A stretch of DNA of 64,000 nucleotides from contig NZ_CP049780.1 in NCBI RefSeq assembly GCF_011193355.1, positions 2,140,230-2,204,229 on the forward strand, in the 5' to 3' direction. Made by a program: the position numbers and the translations under genes. Positions 52,304 through 60,422 of this stretch are shown here, piece after piece (the first letter of the stretch is position 1; every line of letters starts with the position of its first letter). Origin of the DNA: Streptomyces sp. JB150. Lineage in GTDB: Bacteria > Actinomycetota > Actinomycetes > Streptomycetales > Streptomycetaceae. The notes under the pieces are model-generated. The model saw nothing but the letters and a program-made list of their open reading frames with translations. It was not told the origin of the DNA and made no database searches.

Positions 52304-53464
52304 TCACAGGGCCAGCGCCGCCCGGTGCGCGGCCCGGACGAACGCCACGTTCTCCGGCGCCGCCCCGCCCGGGAACGCGCACCGGCGCCGCGTGTAGCCG
52401 TACGCCAGTCCGCTGCGAGGGTCGGCGAACGCCTGCGCGCCGCCCGCCCCGCTGTGCCCGAAGGCGCCGGCGCCCAGGAACGGGTACCAGTTCTCGGCCG
52501 TCGCCTGGAAGCCCAGCCCGAACGCCTTGTGCGTGCGGGCCACCAGGTCGTGGCCGATCGAGTGGATCTGCCCGACCTCGGCGATCGTGTCCGGCTTCAG
52601 CAGCGCGGGACGCCCGTCGACCTCGCTGATCGCCGCCGCGTACATCCCGGCGAGCCCGCGCGCCGAGGCGACCCCGCCCGCGGACGCCGGGCCCTTGGCC
52701 CGCACCAGCCGCGCGTTGGCGTGGTCCACCAGATCGACCGCGCCCGGCACGTGCGTGTTGAACGCGATCGAGGCCAGCGTGTGCGGTCCCGTCTGCCGGT
52801 CGTCCAGCACCGACCGCTGCTCGGGCGTCGGCGCCATCGGCTGCACGGAACGGAAGCGGGGCTCCTCGGACTCGGGCAGGCCAAGGAAGAAGTCCAGCCC
52901 GTACGGGGCACGCACCCGCTCCTCGTACACCTCCTGGAGGGTGCGGCCGGTGGCGCGGCGGACCACCTCGCCGGTGAGCGCGCCGATCACCAGCGCGTGG
53001 TAGCCGAACGCGGTGCCCGGCCGCCAGAACGGCCGCTGGTCCGCCAGCCGCTCCGCGATCAGCCGGTCGTCGGCCAGCTCCTCGGCGGTGAACCCGGCGT
53101 CCAGACCGACCAGGCCCGCCCGGTGCGCGAGCAGGTCGCGCAGGGTCAGCGCGCCCTTGCCCTCGGCGCCGAACTCCGGCCAGTAGTACGTCACCTTCCG
53201 GTCCGGCTCCAGCGTGCCGTCCTGCACGAGCAGCGCGGTCACCAGGTGGGCGGCGCCCTTGGTGCAGGAGAACACGCCGTACAGGGACCCGGCGGTCACC
53301 TCCGGTCCGGCCCACAGGTCGACGACCCGCCTGCCGTGCACATAGGCGCACAGCTGCCCCTCGTAGTCCGGCCGTTCGCGCCGCTCCCGGGCGACGAACG
53401 CGGCGAACTCCTCCCGTACGCCCTCGAAGCCGTCGGCGACCGTGCCGTGGATCTCCTGTGTCAT
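52304..53464 (-). CDS. Serine hydrolase of the EstB/class C beta-lactamase family
   Basis: 386 residues. S-x-x-K is SCTK (Ser66, Lys69), the tyrosine motif is Y155-H-A, and FGHSGAGG stands in for the third motif. No signal peptide, unlike true beta-lactamases; the EstB type usually hydrolyses short-chain esters in the cytosol. Its ATG overlaps the stop of the M14 peptidase (ATGA), so translation is coupled. Ribosome site GGAG lies inside the upstream gene end. Confidence 0.9.
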   Translation of the reverse strand: MTQEIHGTVADGFEGVREEFAAFVARERRERPDYEGQLCAYVHGRRVVDLWAGPEVTAGSLYGVFSCTKGAAHLVTALLVQDGTLEPDRKVTYYWPEFGAEGKGALTLRDLLAHRAGLVGLDAGFTAEELADDRLIAERLADQRPFWRPGTAFGYHALVIGALTGEVVRRATGRTLQEVYEERVRAPYGLDFFLGLPESEEPRFRSVQPMAPTPEQRSVLDDRQTGPHTLASIAFNTHVPGAVDLVDHANARLVRAKGPASAGGVASARGLAGMYAAAISEVDGRPALLKPDTIAEVGQIHSIGHDLVARTHKAFGLGFQATAENWYPFLGAGAFGHSGAGGAQAFADPRSGLAYGYTRRRCAFPGGAAPENVAFVRAAHRAALAL

Positions 53465-56040
53465 CCGCTCTCCTCGACCTGTGTCCGTGATGTGGTCAGC
53501 AAAGCCCGGCCGACCTGCGGGAATTCTCCCTTGGGATGCGCCCGGAAGAGCGGTTCCGTGCCGAAGAGCACCGCACCGGGTCCGCTCACCACCGAGGCCC
53601 GTCCGGCCGCGTCCGCCGGTCCGCCGGTGCCGTCGGCGGCCGGGCGCCAGTGGCCGGACAGCAGCGGGTTCCCGGCCGCGTACGCCTGCTCGGCGCGCAC
53701 GCCGGGGCCGAGGTCGGTGAACCACAGCGGCGCGTAGACGAAGCCGTGCGCGGGCGCGCCGCGGGTCAGCGGGCCGGAGTTCACCACCCGGACCACGCCG
53801 TTGGCATCCCCGTTGCCCTGGACGGCCTTGACGGCGAGCAGCCCGGCGCCGGCGTTCAGCTGCGCACCGGCGGCGCCGCGGCCGACGAAGCCGTGCCCGT
53901 CGAGGAAGGCGTCGAGGGCGCGGCGCGCCGGCTCGTTCAGGGCGTCCCGGTCGAGGCCCGCCGACACGAACAGGACGTCCGTCCCGGACCAGTCGAAGCC
54001 CGCGTTCAGCACGGCCGTGGAGACCGGGGTGACCTCGAATTGCATCTCCCGCAGCGCGAACAGCTCGCCCGGTGTCACGGCGGCGGCGACGCGGACGCGG
54101 CGCAGCGGGGCGGTGCCCCGGTCCGTGGTCCGCTCGAAGGAGACGTCGTACGTCCGGGCCGCCTCGGCGGCCTGCCGGCGCGCGGAGCCCGGCACGATCG
54201 CGGCGGCGCCGTCGGCGGACCGCCGCACCGGCACGCCCCGGCGCAGCAGCGCGTTGAGCGCGGCGATCTCGCGGGGGTCGTCCAGGCGCAGGCGCAGGTC
54301 GCCGCGCGGGGCGACGTGGGCGACGGGCGCGGCGGCGCGCACCGGGCGCAGCGCGGCGTGGGGCAGGGCGCCGCCGGTGACGGGCCGCACCGGGGCGCCC
54401 CAGAGCCGGCCGAGGCTCCAGCCGGAGATGTCGTACATGACGGACACCTTGTCACTGATGTCCCGCCCGTCCGCGAGGAGCGCGGCCGCGAGTCCCCGTT
54501 TGGGCTGGCGCATGTCGACGACGTACGCGCCCTTCGGGTAGCCCGGCGCGGGGTGGGCGACGCGGGCGACGCGGATGTCGTTGGCGAGGAGGTGGCCGAC
54601 GAGGCGGGCGGTGGCCGGGCCGCCGGGCGGCAGGACGTAGGCGCGCGGGAAGGTGGTGGTGTAGACGTCCTCCGGGCCGATGCCGGGCACGCCGGGCACG
54701 GTCGCGGGCGACACCGGGACCTGCGGGGCGCCGGCCGCGCCGCGGCGGAACACCTCGATCTGGTCGGCGACGAGGGCTTCGCGGTGGCGCCGCACATGGT
54801 CGAGGGTGGCGGTCATGGCGGCCTGCGCGACGTCCGTGTTGACGGCCGCGCGGCGGCGCAGCTCGGCGGCCGGCAGGGTGTCGTAGGAGGCGTTGTTCAC
54901 CCGCAGCGGGATCTCGACGGTGTGCGCGGCGACCGCGCCGTGGAAGGCGGCGTACTGCGGGGTGAAGATCGGCGGCCAGTCGTCCCAGCCCTCGTCCTGG
55001 TCGCGGAAGGGGATCTGCGCGGGCTGGACGCCGTCCTCTTCGGCGGTGTAGCCGAGGCCGTTGACGGCGGCCTCCATGCCCAGGGCGTTGGCGTAGGTGT
55101 TCTTCAGGAACAGGTCGTACTCGTAGTTCTCGCCGTGCGGCGGCGTCGTGGGCTCGATCAGGGTGCCGTTGACGTAGCCGTGCAGGTCGAGCATCACCAC
55201 GGGCTGCTTGTCGCGCAGGATCTGCCGCATCGCGCGGGTTTCGGGCTGTGAGGCGGTGACGAAGTCCCGGTTGAGGTCGAAGCCGTTCGCGTTGGCGCGG
55301 GTGCCGGCGATGCGGCCGTCCGGGTTGGCGGTGACGTTGAAGTAGAGGCGGCTGTGCGCGAGCAGGTCGCGGGTCCTGTCGTCCTTGGCGGTCGCGAGGT
55401 GTTCGACGAGGCGGAGGGCGGCGTCGGTGCCCTCCCACTCGTTGCCGTGGATGTTGCTGTTGAAGAAGACCGGGGTCTTGTACGCCTTCTTCAGCCGAGG
55501 GTCCCCGGCCGCCGTCGCCGGTACCCGTTCGATGAGGTCCCGCATCCGGTGCTGGGCGCGGGTCTGGGCGGGGCTCTCCGGGGCGGTGACGGTGACGAGG
55601 TACAGCCGGTGGCCGCCCGCCGAGCGGCCCGCGACCTCCACGCTCACCCGGTCGCCGAGGGCTTGCAGGGCGTTCAGCCGGCTCGCGATCGCGTGATACG
55701 GCGTCAGGCCCAGCTTGAGGGACTTGTCCGCCGGGTTCACCGGGTCGGGGGCGAGGGTGTGCTCGCGCGGATAGCCGCGCGCGTCATGGGTGCGTTCCGT
55801 GCCGCCGGAGAGGCCGGGCCCGGGGTCGGTGAGGGCTCTGCGGGCCGCGGTTTCCGGCGACGTGGCGGCGTTCCGGTGGTCGAGCGCCGGGGACTCCGCG
55901 GTCTCCCTGGTGACGGGCGCCGGGTCCGCGCCGGCCGGGCCGGGCGCGGCGAGCAGGAGGGCACTCGCCGAGGTGAGGGCGAGGGCGGTGGTCAGGACGG
56001 GTCTCGCAGTGGCGGTTCTCGCGGTCCTCTTGGTGCGCAC
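53461..56040 (-). CDS. Secreted M14-family zinc carboxypeptidase
   Basis: 859 residues. A long signal peptide (1-39: basic RTKRTARTATARP then LTTALALTSASALLLAAPG, cut near AGA-DP) exports it. The M14 domain (about 110-430) has the zinc motif NIHGNEWEGTD (HxxE), LDLHGYVNG with the third His, and TVEIPLRV with the catalytic Glu; FDLNRDF supplies substrate Arg/Asn. Beyond it are two further regions including a Ser-His-rich PA14/jelly-roll-like part. It trims C-terminal residues from peptides outside the cell. GTG start. First gene of a two-gene operon with the serine hydrolase. Confidence 0.9.
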   Translation of the reverse strand: MRTKRTARTATARPVLTTALALTSASALLLAAPGPAGADPAPVTRETAESPALDHRNAATSPETAARRALTDPGPGLSGGTERTHDARGYPREHTLAPDPVNPADKSLKLGLTPYHAIASRLNALQALGDRVSVEVAGRSAGGHRLYLVTVTAPESPAQTRAQHRMRDLIERVPATAAGDPRLKKAYKTPVFFNSNIHGNEWEGTDAALRLVEHLATAKDDRTRDLLAHSRLYFNVTANPDGRIAGTRANANGFDLNRDFVTASQPETRAMRQILRDKQPVVMLDLHGYVNGTLIEPTTPPHGENYEYDLFLKNTYANALGMEAAVNGLGYTAEEDGVQPAQIPFRDQDEGWDDWPPIFTPQYAAFHGAVAAHTVEIPLRVNNASYDTLPAAELRRRAAVNTDVAQAAMTATLDHVRRHREALVADQIEVFRRGAAGAPQVPVSPATVPGVPGIGPEDVYTTTFPRAYVLPPGGPATARLVGHLLANDIRVARVAHPAPGYPKGAYVVDMRQPKRGLAAALLADGRDISDKVSVMYDISGWSLGRLWGAPVRPVTGGALPHAALRPVRAAAPVAHVAPRGDLRLRLDDPREIAALNALLRRGVPVRRSADGAAAIVPGSARRQAAEAARTYDVSFERTTDRGTAPLRRVRVAAAVTPGELFALREMQFEVTPVSTAVLNAGFDWSGTDVLFVSAGLDRDALNEPARRALDAFLDGHGFVGRGAAGAQLNAGAGLLAVKAVQGNGDANGVVRVVNSGPLTRGAPAHGFVYAPLWFTDLGPGVRAEQAYAAGNPLLSGHWRPAADGTGGPADAAGRASVVSGPGAVLFGTEPLFRAHPKGEFPQVGRALLTTSRTQVEESG

Positions 56041-56129
56041 GCGTACCTCCTCCGGGGTTCCTGAGATCGGTACGGCGAGGTGTACCTGTTCGACTCATCC
56101 GTCACAAGGGGGACTTGACGTCCCGTCGG

Positions 56130-56708
56130 TCAGACGACCGAGGCGCGGAAGGGGTCCGTCGGGACGATCGCGGCCTCGTCCAGGCGCTGTTCCAGGGCCT
56201 CGTGGCCGTGTTCCCTGCGGTACGCGATCTCGGCGGCCGTCACCGGCAGCGTCCACAGGATCCGGGCGTGGCCGCCGGGCAGCGGGCAGTGTTCGAGGCC
56301 GGGGCCGTGCAGGTACGGCAGGGTGACCAGCAGGTGGTCACAGGCCGAACCCGGCGTCCACGGCTCGCCGATGGGCACGCTGTGCGCGAGGCCGAGCCGG
56401 GCTCCCGTGCGGTGGTAGAAGGCGATCATCGCCAGCAGTTCGACGAAGCGCCGGTCCCGCACATGCGCCGTCATGACGAACTCCAGCCCGTGGCCGTCGT
56501 CTTCAGGCGGCGAGGCGCAGCCGGCGGTCACATACGCCCAGGAGTCCGCACGGGGACCCGGCCCCACGACGAGCACGCGGAAACCCGGCAGCGACGCACG
56601 GCGCCCCGGCCCCAGGTCGTACGGGACGGACTCCACCTCGTGCCCCGCGAAGAACGCCCGCACATGCGCTTCCACGGCCGCCACGGCCCGCTCGTCCACT
56701 CCGCTCAC
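56130..56708 (-). CDS. Suppressor-of-fused (SUFU) domain protein
   Basis: 192 residues. VAAVEAHVRAFFAGHEVESVPYDLGPGRRASLPGFRVLVVGPG and LEFVMTAHVRDRRFVELLAMIAFYHRTGARLGLAHSVPIGEPW match the bacterial SUFU family, followed by LLVTLPYLHGPGLEHCPLPGGHARILWTLPVTAAEIAYRREHGHEALEQRLDEA, typical of its end. In bacteria these are often immunity proteins or binding partners of toxins, but no toxin lies nearby. GTG start at 56708; no ribosome site is clear. Confidence 0.82.
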   Translation of the reverse strand: MSGVDERAVAAVEAHVRAFFAGHEVESVPYDLGPGRRASLPGFRVLVVGPGPRADSWAYVTAGCASPPEDDGHGLEFVMTAHVRDRRFVELLAMIAFYHRTGARLGLAHSVPIGEPWTPGSACDHLLVTLPYLHGPGLEHCPLPGGHARILWTLPVTAAEIAYRREHGHEALEQRLDEAAIVPTDPFRASVV

Positions 56709-56749
56709 CGGCCGATCATCGCAGGCGGCCGGCGGCCGGCGGACACCCC

Positions 56750-57865
56750 CTAGGTGCACCACCACAGGAACCGGTCGCAGGTCTGCGACGGTTCGGGGTC
56801 CGGGGGCGGCGGGGCGATGGTCGGGTCCGAGGTGGGGGCCGGGGTGGGGTCGGGGGCGGGCGGGGCGGCCGTGGTGGTGGGGGCCGTGTCCTGAGGGGGG
56901 TCGGCGTGGCCCGACTGGGGGTCCCTGGTCAGGGTGGCCCGGTCCGCCGGCTCGTCCGACTCCTTGTCGTCGTCCTTGTCTTCGCCCTTCTTGTCCTCGT
57001 CCTCGTCCTCGGAGGAGGACGAGGACGGGGACGCCGAGTCCGAGGGCGATCCTGTCCCGCCGGGGCCGGTGCCGGGGGCGCCCGTCGTGCCGGACAGCGG
57101 GTCCGCCGTCTCGCCCACCTCCTCCTCCGCGCCGCCGTCCGCGGACGCGTCGCCCGCCGCCGCGGGCGCCGGGTCGGAGCCGGCGGCGTCGATGCCCGAT
57201 TCCGCGAGGCTCAGACCGCCCGCGGCCAGCACGAAGCCGGCGGTGACGAGGAGGGCCCGGCGCCGCCTGCGGCGGTGCGCCGCGGCCTTGCGGTCCCGGC
57301 GGCTGTCCTCGGCCCGGCGGTCGCGGCGGGCGGAGGGCGACGACTCGTCGTGGTCGTCGTACTCGTCGTGGGCGTCGTGGGCGTGCTCGTCGTCGCGGCC
57401 GTGGGCGTCGGGTGCGGTCTCGTCGTCGGGGTGGTCGACGTCGCCGGACAGGGGCGCGGGGTCACCGTGGCCGGGAGCCGGCTGCGGCTGGTGGAGGCCG
57501 TGGTCACCGTGCGCGGGGGTCGGCCCGTAGTCACCGTGGCCGGGCGTGGTCTGGTAGTCGGCGTGGTCGTGGGGGGCGTACCCCTGCGTCGTCCCGTGGG
57601 CGGCGGGTGCGGGGGACGTGCCGTAGCCGGGCTGCCAGGGGGCCGTGCCGTGGGCGGCGGGTGCCGGGGCCGTCGCGTAGGCGCCGTAGCCGGCGGCGGG
57701 GTGGCCGGGGGGCGCGTGGTGGGCGGCGGGCGCGCCCTCGTACGCGCCCCCGGCGCCCGCGGCGTCCTCCTCCGCGTACGCGCGGAGCCGCTCGGCCGGC
57801 GTGCCGCACCCGGGGCAGGCGAGGGCGCCGTTCAGGTGCCGTCGGCACGGGTGGCAGTAGTCCAT
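56750..57865 (-). CDS. Zinc-ribbon, low-complexity membrane protein (SCO2400-like)
   Basis: 371 residues. The N-terminus MDYCHPCRRHLNGALACPGCGTPA is a four-Cys zinc ribbon. Residues 30-170 are rich in Gly, His, Asp, Pro and Tyr (HGD/APAAHGT repeats); a basic stretch (RRDRKAAAHRRRRRR) precedes one membrane helix (ALLVTAGFVLAAGGLSLAES, about 205-224); the outside part is a Ser/Asp/Glu-rich and Pro-rich linker ending QTCDRFLWWCT with a Cys pair. This layout matches a Streptomyces protein family of unknown role that I recall as SCO2400. A zinc ribbon inside and disordered tail outside suggest a sensor or scaffold. Confidence 0.75.
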   Translation of the reverse strand: MDYCHPCRRHLNGALACPGCGTPAERLRAYAEEDAAGAGGAYEGAPAAHHAPPGHPAAGYGAYATAPAPAAHGTAPWQPGYGTSPAPAAHGTTQGYAPHDHADYQTTPGHGDYGPTPAHGDHGLHQPQPAPGHGDPAPLSGDVDHPDDETAPDAHGRDDEHAHDAHDEYDDHDESSPSARRDRRAEDSRRDRKAAAHRRRRRRALLVTAGFVLAAGGLSLAESGIDAAGSDPAPAAAGDASADGGAEEEVGETADPLSGTTGAPGTGPGGTGSPSDSASPSSSSSEDEDEDKKGEDKDDDKESDEPADRATLTRDPQSGHADPPQDTAPTTTAAPPAPDPTPAPTSDPTIAPPPPDPEPSQTCDRFLWWCT

Positions 57866-58010
57866 GACGCGGGAAGATTAAGTTCCGGGCCGGTAACGTG
57901 CCTAGTCGACGCTGTGAATGTTCTGTGGGAAACGCGCAGTTCCGGCATGGTGAGCCGAGGACAGCCCCGGCATCTCTCCCCCTTCGGCCGAAAGCGACGC
58001 CACCGACGGC

Positions 58011-58028
58011 TTTCGAAAGTGCCGAAAC
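58011..58028. promoter_or_regulatory. Operator copy 1 upstream of the sugar-acid operon
   Basis: TTTCGAAAGTGCCGAAAC; the first eight bases TTTCGAAA are a perfect palindrome. A second copy with a two-base insertion lies at 58087, so the pair brackets the promoter at 58047-58076. Confidence 0.75.
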
Positions 58029-58046
58029 CGTTATCCGTTCGACCCA

Positions 58047-58076
58047 TTGACACCCCCGCCGCCGCGTCCTTACTGT
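58047..58076 (+). promoter_or_regulatory. Promoter of the sugar-acid operon
   Basis: TTGACA (58047-58052), 18-base spacer, TACTGT (58071-58076). The -35 box is perfect. Start of transcription is expected near 58083, at the beginning of operator copy 2. Confidence 0.8.
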
Positions 58077-58086
58077 CACGCCAGCA

Positions 58087-58106
58087 TTTCGAACAAGTGC
58101 CGAAAT
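58087..58106. promoter_or_regulatory. Operator copy 2 of the sugar-acid operon
   Basis: TTTCGAACAAGTGCCGAAAT, the same element as at 58011 with a two-base insertion (TTTCGAA-xx-AGTGCCGAAA). Related TCTCGAACA sites are at 58107 and 60401, and TTCGAA sites at 61374 and 61394. Confidence 0.75.
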
Positions 58107-58144
58107 CTCGAACAGAGCCGAACGCTTCACGAGGGGCAACTGCC

Positions 58145-59302
58145 GTGCGCATCACCGGAATCAGCACACACGTGGTCGGGACGCCGTGGCGCAACCTGAC
58201 GTACGTCCAGGTGCACACCGACGAGGGCATCACCGGAGTCGGCGAGACCCGGATGCTGGGACACACCGACGCTCTCCTCGGCTATCTGAAGGAAGCCGAG
58301 GTCAACCACATTCTCGGCTCGGACCCGTTCGCCGTCGAGGACCTCGTGAAGAGGATGAAGTACGGCGACTACGGCCGGGCCGGCGAGATCGTCATGTCCG
58401 GTATCGCGGTCATCGAGATGGCCTGCTGGGACATCAAGGGCAAGGCGCTGGGTGTGCCGGTCTGGCAGCTGCTCGGCGGCAAGGTCACCGACAAGGTGAA
58501 GGCGTACGCCAACGGGTGGTACACGACCGAGCGGACGCCCGAGGCGTACCACAAGGCCGCCCAGGGGGTCGTGGAGCGCGGGTACAAGGCGCTGAAGATC
58601 GACCCCTTCGGCACCGGCCACTTCGAGCTGGACCACCAGGAGACGCTGTACGCGGTCTCCCTCATCGAGGCCGTCCGCGACGCGATCGGCCCCGACGCCG
58701 AGCTGATGCTGGAGATGCACGGCCGCTTCTCCCCCGCCACCGCCGTCCGGCTGGCCAAGGAGATGGCGCCGTTCAAGCCGGCCTGGCTGGAGGAGCCGTG
58801 CCCGCCGGAGAACCTGAAGGCGCTGGAGAAGGTCGCCGCGAAGGTGGACATCCCGGTCGCCACGGGTGAGCGCATCCACGACCGGATCGAGTTCCGCGAG
58901 CTGTTCGACAACCAGGCCGTGGACATCATCCAGCCGGACGTCGGCCACATCGGCGGCATCTGGGAGACGCGCAAGCTGGCCGCGACCGCCGAGACCCACT
59001 ACATGCTGATCGCCCCGCACAACGTGGGCGGTTCCGTGCTCACCGCGGCCTCCCTCCAGGTCGGCTTCACCTCGCCGAACTTCAAGATCCTGGAGCACTT
59101 CAACGACTTCGCGGACGCGGAGATCAAGAAGGTCGTCAAGGGCGCCCCGCAGGTCATCGACGGGTACTTCCACCTCTCCGACGCGCCCGGCCTGGGCGTC
59201 GAGCTGGACACGGACGCCGCCGCGGAGTTCCCGCAGCAGCGAGCCCACTTCGACCTGTGGGCCGAGGGCTGGGAGAAGCGGAACCCGAAGGACGCCCGGT
59301 GA
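58145..59302 (+). CDS. Galactonate-dehydratase-like enolase-superfamily enzyme
   Basis: 385 residues, GTG start with GAGGGGC upstream. MRITGISTHVVGTPWRNLTYVQVHTDEGITGVGETR is the enolase-superfamily N-terminal cap. Barrel: KALKIDPFG, LMLEMHGRF (metal Glu190 where DgoD has Asp, and His192), WLEEP (Glu216), VATGERI (Glu242), IQPDVGHIGG and LIAPHN with the catalytic His. It should dehydrate a sugar acid such as galactonate, giving a 2-keto-3-deoxy acid. First gene of the operon; the substrate is inferred from family only. The two operator copies and TTGACA promoter lie just upstream. Confidence 0.85.
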   Translation: MRITGISTHVVGTPWRNLTYVQVHTDEGITGVGETRMLGHTDALLGYLKEAEVNHILGSDPFAVEDLVKRMKYGDYGRAGEIVMSGIAVIEMACWDIKGKALGVPVWQLLGGKVTDKVKAYANGWYTTERTPEAYHKAAQGVVERGYKALKIDPFGTGHFELDHQETLYAVSLIEAVRDAIGPDAELMLEMHGRFSPATAVRLAKEMAPFKPAWLEEPCPPENLKALEKVAAKVDIPVATGERIHDRIEFRELFDNQAVDIIQPDVGHIGGIWETRKLAATAETHYMLIAPHNVGGSVLTAASLQVGFTSPNFKILEHFNDFADAEIKKVVKGAPQVIDGYFHLSDAPGLGVELDTDAAAEFPQQRAHFDLWAEGWEKRNPKDAR

Positions 59303-60303
59303 GCTCCGCCGTCGTCGTCGACTCCCCCGGCAGCCACCGGCTGACGGAGCACGCGCCGCGCCGCCCCGAGGCCGGGGAGGCGCTGGTGCGGGTGCACGCC
59401 GTGGGCATCTGCGGCAGCGACCGGGAGGTCTACCAGGGCAACCGGCCCGAGGGGTACGTCCGCTATCCGCTGACCCCGGGCCACGAGTGGTCCGGGACGG
59501 TGGAGGCGGTCGGCGCCGGGGTGCCGCGGGGCCTGGTCGGCCGCAAGGTCGTCGGCGAGGGCTTCCGCAACTGCCAGGTCTGCGACCGCTGCCACGCGGG
59601 GGAGACGACGCTGTGCACGGCCGGGTACGAGGAGACCGGGTTCACCCAGCCGGGCGCGATGGCCGCCACGCTGACGCTCCCCGCGCGGCTGCTGCACGTG
59701 CTCCCCGGTGACGCGGACCTGACCGCGGCGGCGCTGCTGGAGCCGGCGGCCTGCGTCGCGGCCGCCGCGCTGAAGGCGAACGCCCGCCCCGGTGAGCGGG
59801 TCGCCGTGGTCGGCACGGGCACGCTCGGCATGTTCGCCGTGCAGTTCCTGCGCGCGGCGTCCCCGGCCGAGCTGCTGGTGGTGGGCACCCGGCGGGACCG
59901 CGAGGAGCTGTCCCGGCGGTTCGGGGCGACCGATTTCCGGACCAGGGACCAGGAGCTGCCGGACGACGTGGACGTCGTGATCGAGACCGCCGGGTCCGCG
60001 GACGCGGCCCGGCTCTCGGCGGCGCTGCTGCGCCGCGGCGGCCGGCTGGTGCTGACGGGCATCCCGGCGCCGGGCGCGGAGGGTCTGGACCCGACGGACC
60101 TGGTGGTGCGGCAGCTGGAGGTGCACACCGTCTTCGGGGCGCCGCCGGACGCCTGGTCGCACGCGGTGCGGGTGTTCGGGGCGGGACTCCTGGACCCGGT
60201 GCCGCTGGTCTCGCACGAGCTGCCGCTCACCGAGTTCTCGCGGGCCATCGAGCTGGTGGGGGCCGGTGACCCGACGGTGGGCAAGGTCCTGCTGCGCCCC
60301 TAG
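59299..60303 (+). CDS. Zinc-dependent alcohol/sugar dehydrogenase
   Basis: 334 residues. Catalytic zinc: Cys38 (VGICGSD), His62-Glu63 (TPGHEWSG) and the Glu in LLEPAAC; structural zinc Cys92, Cys95, Cys98 and Cys106. VAVVGTGTLGMFAVQFL is the NAD(P) motif. It oxidises or reduces a polyol, sugar or sugar acid in the cytosol. GTG start overlaps the stop of the dehydratase gene (GTGA). A long hairpin in the gap after it may act as attenuator or terminator. Confidence 0.9.
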   Translation: MSSAVVVDSPGSHRLTEHAPRRPEAGEALVRVHAVGICGSDREVYQGNRPEGYVRYPLTPGHEWSGTVEAVGAGVPRGLVGRKVVGEGFRNCQVCDRCHAGETTLCTAGYEETGFTQPGAMAATLTLPARLLHVLPGDADLTAAALLEPAACVAAAALKANARPGERVAVVGTGTLGMFAVQFLRAASPAELLVVGTRRDREELSRRFGATDFRTRDQELPDDVDVVIETAGSADAARLSAALLRRGGRLVLTGIPAPGAEGLDPTDLVVRQLEVHTVFGAPPDAWSHAVRVFGAGLLDPVPLVSHELPLTEFSRAIELVGAGDPTVGKVLLRP

Positions 60304-60314
60304 TCATCCCAGCC

Positions 60315-60359
60315 GTACGCCGGTACGAGGGTTACCTGACGGCCCCCGTACCGGCGTAC
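60315..60359 (+). terminator. Long hairpin in the gap after the dehydrogenase gene
   Basis: GTACGCCGGTACG (60315-60327) and CGTACCGGCGTAC (60347-60359) are perfect arms with an inner GGG/CCC pairing. It lies 12 bases after the stop and before the next gene. Because the next gene has its own TCGAA site, this may be a terminator or an RNA processing site. Confidence 0.65.
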
Positions 60360-60422
60360 CTCCCGCCCCGTACGCCCTGAGCCGCGAACCTCGTCCGATA
60401 TCTCGAACACGAAGGACACCCT

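Noticed and set aside
53461..53737. Small plus-strand frames opposite the serine hydrolase and M14 genes
   Set aside because: Antisense shadows; no start signals or conserved residues.
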